A DNA stretch of 64,000 nt from Entomortierella parvispora. Lineage: Eukaryota > Mortierellomycota > Mortierellomycetes > Mortierellales > Mortierellaceae. Where the stretch lies: positions 682,001 to 746,000 of the forward strand of contig OY752141.1 in the NCBI GenBank assembly GCA_963573315.1, in the 5' to 3' direction. A program made the position numbers and the translations under genes. Within the stretch, counting starts at the first letter, position 1, and every line of letters begins with the position of its first letter. Shown piece after piece: positions 57,343 to 64,000 of this stretch. The notes under the pieces were generated by a model. That model saw only the letters and a list, made by a program, of their open reading frames with translations, was not told where the DNA came from and did not search any database.

Positions 57343-60300
57343 TCACTTGATATGTTTGCGTCTCTTTGGATCTTGGCTGTCCTTGACGAGAATCAAAGAC
57401 CGACGCTCCCGTGCCTTTTTCCGTGGAGGAGTGTGGCCGTCCACATAGTCCATCTCGTCATCGTCTTGGTCGTCATCGTCAATCTCGTCTTCCTCGTCCA
57501 TCATCTCTTGATCCATATCATCGTCCTCGTCATCGTCATAACTGGATCCCTGTTCCTCTTCGCCCTCACCGCCACTCACGGCCTGCCGCGTTGTCATTGT
57601 CTCAGCTGCTCCTTGGGAAGAGTAAGAGGGACGATGTTGTGGTGGTGAATTTTGTTGCGATCTAGATGGCGTGGGCGCCTGTGAATGTAATGGCTGTTGT
57701 TGCCTCGGTTGTTTGGACAGTCGTGGCTTTTTTAGCAATAGCCTCTGACGTCCTTGGGCCCTACGCCCGGCCATTGCCCGTGGCCTACTTTGACCGTTGC
57801 TTTGTTCACCGTCCTGGTCATCATCCTCTTCTAGTTCGTCCTCATCCTCATTGTCAACCTCGTTTTCGTTCTCGGGCTCTTGTTCGTTCTGTGAATCCAT
57901 GAGCTCTCCTTCTTTGGAAGGATCCGAGACCGTCAAAGGAAAAGACATCTCCAACTTGCATTCCTCGCCCTCGCGCACGTATTCCGCAATGACTGTGATC
58001 TCGCAGGATTCATCGTCGGGTCCAGGAATGCCTTTCAGTTCGCCCTTTTTCCACTTTAACCAACCTGGGAGCCAAGGACTACTGAACTTTGCGTCGGGGC
58101 CTATTAAGAACAATTGACGGAAAGAGTTAGGCGATTACCGAGAAAGATAATAAATGACATCCCCTCCTCCTCAGCAAAGAGAAACAACCATAGAACTGAA
58201 ACCTACAAGACATTTGAGCGTCCCAAATACGAGGCGAATACACATATGGGATGCCCACTCTCGCAAACTTGATGATCTGTCCTGCGATCCGACTCGAGTA
58301 CTCTCGGAACTCCCACCGGATCGGCACACTGCCTTCACCCACAGCTGCGCTCGAGATCCCTGTGGTGGTGATGGGGGGCAAGGATGGCCTTGTGGTGGTG
58401 GTGCCCGAGGCCGGCGTTGAATCGGCAGAACTAGCGTTCCCGCTGTCTGTTGGCTGAGTTGTAACAAGCGGCGCAATCCTTCGAGCCTCAATGTTCCAGA
58501 CATGGTTTCCCTTTGATTTCTGTTTCTTGCCGTCCTCATTGAACCTGGAGATGTAACGATGTTTCCACAGGTACACCTTGACTTTACGCAATGGCAAGAT
58601 GTCCTCCGTCAGTCCGTGTAGGATCAAAGAGTCGTGAAAGGCATTCGTAAAAGCCTGGATTCGGAACTTGAAAGGTCGGAACTCGGTCGAGGCCTCCAGT
58701 CGCTGCATTTTCTTTGCCATCAGCGGCTGATGACTATCAAGACGATTGAGAGCAAGATTGTTAGTCTTTGGAAAGAACGTTACCCATGCATGTCCCGTTT
58801 TCCGGTTTTTTTTCTTACATATGATCCCCTTTGGAATCACAGGATTTCACTAAGAAAGAAGGAAAATAAATCGGTGAGTGGGAGGGTGCAAAAAGAGAGT
58901 CGCTCCTTCCCGAGTTACTTACGATCGGAACATATCCGCTGTAAGAATTTGAAAAAGATGTCGTCCAGTCGGGCAATGACCTCTGGCTCCAGAGGTGCAT
59001 GGAACTGAGTTCTGGATCCTGTGTTATCTCCACGGGTCGTGACTGTAGTGGCTGTGTTGGCTGAAGCCGGGAGTACTGATGCATGAAGAACGATCGAGGA
59101 ATTACTAGAGGTCGTCCCCAGGGAATTGCCCAATGTCGTCACCGTAAGTGAATGACGGGAACCGCGGGGGGCGGCCGTGGTGGGAGACGGAGCAGACACG
59201 CTGGGGTGATGATGATGAGAAGGAGGAGGGTGGTGGAGGTGCGGAAGGTGTTGCTGAGGCGGCGATGGACCTGATGCATGGATGCCGGCACTCCCACCTC
59301 CGCCACTGGCGATCCCGTTGCTGGTGAAGGGGAGGTGGCTCTTCGCAGCCGTGGGCGCAGAGGAGGACAGCAGCGACGACGAGGATGAAGAGGGTGGGCC
59401 AGACTGACCCGGTCCCCCGCCAGATTCCCTTCTGGGCGGCGTCTGCATCCCTGGTCGGTTACCCTCGAGGTCACGTGCGTCCTGGGGATGCACAAGCGAC
59501 GATATCCGGGCTCGATGGTCGGGCGTGTGCGCGGGAGAGGGTCCTCCTTGCGATATCCTCCTGACATGACGGCGGTCCTCCTGCTCCCCATAGTACAATT
59601 GCTTCTCTATCGTCTCTGGAACGCGGTCAGAAGAACGTCGTGTCCGGGGTGACGTTGGCTGGTCGTGGTATCCTGACTCCTGGAAGTAGCTCCCACGGGG
59701 TGAAGACAACTGCCCGTCGTACCTGTGTGGTATCCTAGGGGAGCCCTGGTGGAATGTGGACTGGCTAGTCGATGGAGCCTGTTGGTACTGAGTGCGGCCA
59801 TGCTGTTGCTGTTGTACCCCATGTTGCTGCTGGTGTTGTACTGATGATGAGTAGTGTGGTTGGTGGTGTGGAGGCGGCTGTGGCTGCGACGACGAGTGAT
59901 GGGACTGGTGGGAATGCTGTGCTTGGTATTGGTGTGGAGGGTGTTGTGGCTGGTGGAGTTGATGGTGATGGTGGTGTTGGTGTTGAGAGTGGTGGGATAG
60001 AGGAGGAGGTGGATGTTCCCGAGTAGGAGAAGGGAGACCTGGCGTGTTGTAGTTCAGAACCTGGGGCAAGGAAGTATGACGCTGACGGAACGGACCAGCC
60101 GCTCCTCCAGGGGACGATCCATGTTCCGCATGCTGCTGGGGCACGGGCGCTCTGGGTGAGGACCAAAGCGATGAGGACGAGGACGAGGACGAGGACGACA
60201 CTGGTGCCGTCAGAGGTGGGGGATACCGCCGAGAGTCCCGAGAGTCTCGGGAGTCCTCCTGGTGATCACGTCCAGCCGATCCATAGCTCCTGGGACCTGA

Positions 60301-61965
60301 TGTTACAGGCTGGCTGAGGTTGGTCTGGATGGTGGGTCGTTCCCGGTAGTCCGAGGGGCCTGGTCCGTGGTGTTGTGGTTGGTAAGGTCCTGGATCCGAT
60401 GCTGTTCCCGATCGAGACAGGGATCCCCCCGAGGATACTCCGGAGGTGTACCCTTGTCCATGGCCGCCTGCTACGCCCGATGATGGTCCCTTGAAGGAAG
60501 GCAGATGCTGCGGGGGACCTGAATACGGAGGCCCATGGTAGGAGGTGTGAGGAGGGTGCGATATTGAGCCTCGGCCTTGGTCGTGTTGTCGATCGGTTTT
60601 TGCATGGATGGCCAAACCTGCCTGGGGCAAGTCGGTGCGACCGGAGGAGCGCTGTTTGAATGTAATGAATACGGGCAAAGAAAGGAGACGGTGTCAATTG
60701 CCATTGTGAACACGAAGGAAAGGCCAAAATGCGGCGAACATGGTTAACCAGAAAGAAAGAAAGAAAAAAAAGTGAGCACAAACAGGGCAACAGGGTCTGG
60801 ATGTGAAAAAAGGGAAAGGATGAATCGAAATAAAAGAGCCATCCGAGCACAAAACTCGATGGGCAATTGTCCTCCTCTGCGCCTGGGGTCCGGGTCGCAA
60901 AGGGAAGAAATAAATGGCGTGGGCACACATTCTGTTTTCCTGCCTATCCTGTCGTGTCTTGTCTGCCCCCTTTGTCCTCGAGTTGACTCTTGTGCATCCT
61001 GCTCCCATTTGGCCCTCTTATCTCTGTGACACCGCTCATCTCATCGGGAAAGAACAGGACTTGCTGGCTGTCCCTCTTTGTGTGGTCAACGTCCCCCCTC
61101 CCCCCTTGCCTGCCTCCTGTTTCTTCTGAATCTCTGTGGGTCATGAACGCGACATTGACACTTGCCTGTGCTCGCTCCTGCTCTGGCAGCCGGTGCTCCA
61201 AGTATTCAATGGTACGCTTCACATCCTGGAGCCGATAGAGCGCCTCGGGGATGGACCCCTGGGTGAAGTGGAGCCTTGCATTGTTGGCGACATCAACCAA
61301 GCTAAAATTGATATTACAAGAACACAAACGTTGTTATTTCACCGACGGTGCATGGTTGGATGGGATGGCCTGACTGTATCGTTTGGACAGGGGACGGGGC
61401 AGATATTGTAATTCACATGCATTCTTTCTCTCCCCTCCTCTTTTTTTTTTTTTTTTTTTTTCTCATTTTCATCCGGGCGATAATCGCCGATATTAGACTC
61501 AGATGCACCCAATGGCAGGCACACGCTCATGACAGATAGGGGACAAGGAGAGAGGAGGAGGGAAGGGGTCTGTCCAAAGTGCAAAAAGTCGAACGAGAGC
61601 AACAGAGAAGAGATGGAGAGGAGGGATGGATGTGGGTGGGGAAAGGAGGATCGCAGATCAAGTCATCGAGAGACCACCACGCATCGTCGCTTTTTCTTCT
61701 TTCTTCCCTCGTGGTCGGCTGCATTCAAGGAGGAAGGAGGTGGACGAGTGTGTGCGGGCGACTCTCCCTCTGTTTTCAACAATGCGCGCATCTTGCTTCT
61801 TTGGCTGCTCTCTTTTTTTTTCGGCTCAGCTAAGCACCACAAGGGAGCGCAACCCCTGAATCCTGAATACCGAACTCTCTGTCTTTGCCCACTCACACCT
61901 TTCTCGTTCTTTATCTCATACCTGTTGAAGACCGAGTTTAATCCTTCGTCCGACGAGGGATTCAT
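57343..61965 (-). CDS. Conserved fungal protein of unknown function, putatively nuclear
   Basis: Six exons (61922-61965, 61166-61301, 58923-60651, 58819-58849, 58207-58733, 57343-58100) join in frame to 1,074 residues. A short helical N-terminus (LVDVANNARLHFTQGS, EALYRLQDVKRTIEYL) is followed by about 570 disordered residues rich in Ser, Pro, His and Gln. The core (about 590-830) is strongly ordered: HQPLMAKKMQRLEAS, RPFKFRIQAFTNAF, LPLRKVKVYLWKHRYISRF, NEDGKKQKSKGNHVWNIEAR, then WEFREYSSRIAG, SPRIWDAQ and an Ig-like piece (FSSPWLPGWLKWKKGELKG, CEITVIAEYV, ECKLEMSFPLTV). I recall similar segments in basidiomycete proteins, unnamed. The C-terminus is very acidic (Asp/Glu runs) and ends in basic KKARERR and KRRKH, which suggests a nuclear chromatin or transcription factor. 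Intron 2 is 514 bases with a GC donor. Confidence 0.75.
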
Positions 61966-64000
61966 CGGTGAAAACAAATCGCAATTGACGAGGATGGGGA
62001 ATAAAGAGCTACTTGCGGTTGTTGTTCAATTGACGTTTGCTTTCTCTCTTTTTTTTGTGTGTGTGTGTGTGCAGAACGCTCTGGGCGAGGAACTAAGCGA
62101 CAAGAGTGAGCAGATGGGTCAGTCGAAAGGATCGTCGGGAACTGAACCAGCAAGGCGCAAGAAGATCCGTTGTCGCTTGGGTTGGTCGAGAAGGGACATG
62201 CGGGGTTGACAGGGATGGAGAGGAAAAGAGCAGACGTGTTGGAACAACAACAAAAGAAGAAAAACAAAAAAATGACAACAACAAAAGAAGGGAGCAATTG
62301 GTTTTTGGGGGAGGAAACAAAACCCCAAAAAACGCCAGGCAAAAGGTGGAAAATTAAGAGGAGGGTGGGCGGACGGATGCAGAAAATAGTCATGGGAAGG
62401 GAACAAAAGAGGGACGCGGACAGTGAGCAAGGTGAGGCGAGGGGGGGAAGGTGCGGGAAGACGACGACACAAAAAAACAAAAAAAAATAAAAAGAAGCGT
62501 CGAATTGAAACTTTCTTGGACCACGATTGAGTGGGCGAAGAGAGGGTGAAGTTGACAAAAGTTGAGTTCAATGGAAATTTACCAAGCAAGGAAGGAAACA
62601 GAAGGATAGACAGTGAGATGGAGTCGCCTTGTCTGGGAATTTAAGCGACTCGATCCAGGGCCAACCAACAAAACGTACACGGAGAGAACAGAACTGAAAT
62701 GGCACATGGACAAGAATAGCGGTGGAGAGCACAGGAGAGAGGTGCGGTGAGGAGGAAGGACAATCTCCTCACGGGAGACGACCACAAGGACTGAAGCCCG
62801 AAGAAACCAAACTTACACACGCTTTTGTTCACAAGCAACAACGAGGACAGGAAGGGAAAAGGAGTGTGGGTGACGGTGATGCTTTACTTGGATCTGTAGC
62901 CGAGAAAGAGGGCGGTTAGTGAAGTGGCGCAGGGTCTCAGAGTTGAAATCGATGGAAGGAGTGGAGGCTTGGCAGGGTTCGAGAGGAGTGGAGAAGTTGA
63001 GAGGGAAATGAACTGAACAGACAAGAGGATAACAGGGCCAGCTTGGGATGAACAAACAAACAAAATAAAGAAGACAAAGCAAGAGTGGAGGTGTGCAAAG
63101 AAACGGAAGGATGGATGGACAAGGTCGTTGGTGTGAGTGCGTTGGTTGCAGCAGTGCCGTTTTTGTTACCGATAATGGTGACGAGAGGGAAGAAAAGAAG
63201 CAAGAAGGAAAGAAAGAAGTTGGCTTCCTTGGTGTTGGTGACAGGAACCCAAAAAAAAGGGTTTTAAGGTAAGGTGCGGATGAACGTAAAGAGTGAGGAA
63301 GAAAAAGGAAAAAGAGAGCGAAAGGAAAGTAGGAAGAAAGAGGCGAAAGGGACTGAAATGAAAAAGGCGATTGAATGACGATGAACGACTGAAAGCAAAC
63401 AAGGACAGACGAAAGCAGCAAAGGCAATGAAGGACGATCACACAACACAACAAAACAAAAACAACACCACCACCACCACCACCACCAATGACAAAAACAA
63501 CAACTAAACCAACCACCACGACAGCAACACCCTCTTTGCTCTTCTCAATTGAACGACGGACGAGAATGTGTGCATATAACCCAACTCGTAGTCAGAGCCT
63601 TTCTTCTTTTTGGTTCATTTCTTGCGTATCTCTCTGTTACCTCCTGGCTTTGCTTTTTTTGCTTTCGGGAAGGAGTAGAAACAGAAAAGAAAAGAAGTGT
63701 GGTTGGGCAGTTGGGTTGGTGTAGCTTTTGACTTGCCTCTCATCTGCCTGCCTTTGAATCCCCTTGCGGAAAAGAGGGAAAGAGGGATGCATGGGTGTGG
63801 ATCAACACTAATAATACTCTCATAGTCAGTCAGTCAGTCACTCAGTCAGTCAGTCAAGTCAGTCAGTCAGTCAATCAGTCAATCAGTCAATTGCATGTAC
63901 TGCACCGCACCGTACTCGCTCACGCCTTTACCTCTTCCCCCTTCGGCCCTTGCTGCACCCCGCACATGTACCTTTGCTCTGAATCCGAAGAAATGACAGA
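61966..64000. other. Gene-poor low-complexity right end
   Basis: About 2 kb upstream of the previous gene, rich in A/G and C/T tracts (for example 62210-62310 and 63180-63420), CAC triplets (63465-63487) and a TCAG repeat. Long open stretches exist on both strands but are low in complexity and show no domain. It may be promoter and leader DNA of divergent genes; nothing is supported as a gene. Confidence 0.4.
63822..63890. repeat. (TCAG)n-type microsatellite
   Basis: Degenerate TCAG units with CTCA, AAGTCAG and TCAA variants. Similar short TCAG tracts occur at 24307-24325. Confidence 0.9.

Noticed and set aside
60266-60928. Minus-strand ORF in another frame within the 1,074-residue gene
   Set aside because: It lies over the low-complexity exon and the GC-AG intron, and the main frame joins in phase through all six exons.

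Overview
The window is nuclear DNA of a filamentous fungus. Genes sit on both strands and are mostly split by short spliceosomal introns with GT..AG ends. Intergenic DNA is full of microsatellites and homopolymers, and the proteins carry Gln/Ser/Pro/His-rich disordered tails. The mix of an animal-type 4EHP, a SETD9-like protein, a Tom20-SET fusion, Ala/Gly-poor secreted Cys proteins and LRR (RNI-like) fragments fits an early-diverging Mucoromycota lineage, most likely Mortierellaceae. That placement is inference from gene content, not from a marker gene.

Left part (1-14.2 kb): the 3' part of a Tom20/SET-MYND fusion gene, a 15-exon Ulp2/SENP6-7-like SUMO protease, a decayed leucine-rich-repeat gene, a 34-bp minisatellite, an intronless SETD9-like gene and a DUR3-type urea/solute symporter.

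Middle (14.7-38.2 kb): two convergent small secreted Cys-rich proteins, an intronless LRR protein with a disordered tail, a USP7/Ubp15 deubiquitinase (minus), a membrane J-protein (minus), a LisH-CTLH-CRA protein of the GID/CTLH type, an unnamed beta-rich protein, a 4EHP cap-binding protein (minus), a short-chain dehydrogenase (minus) and a seven-helix membrane protein.

Right part (38.3-64 kb): a PP2C phosphatase with a long Gln/Ala coiled-coil tail (minus), a BTB protein (minus), a KDM5/JARID1 histone demethylase, a three-copy family of zinc-free MDR reductases (one eroded, one normal, one with a damaged splice donor), a conserved 1,074-residue fungal nuclear-type protein (minus) and about 2 kb of low-complexity DNA with no gene I can support.

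There is no operon logic, but many genes concern protein modification and chromatin: two SET proteins, a JmjC demethylase, SUMO and ubiquitin proteases and a CTLH-type ligase subunit. The features I would look at first are the Tom20-SET fusion, four GC-AG introns with the same GCAAGT donor (two in USP7), a start codon apparently followed at once by an intron in USP7, and the ATGAGT donor in the second MDR paralogue.
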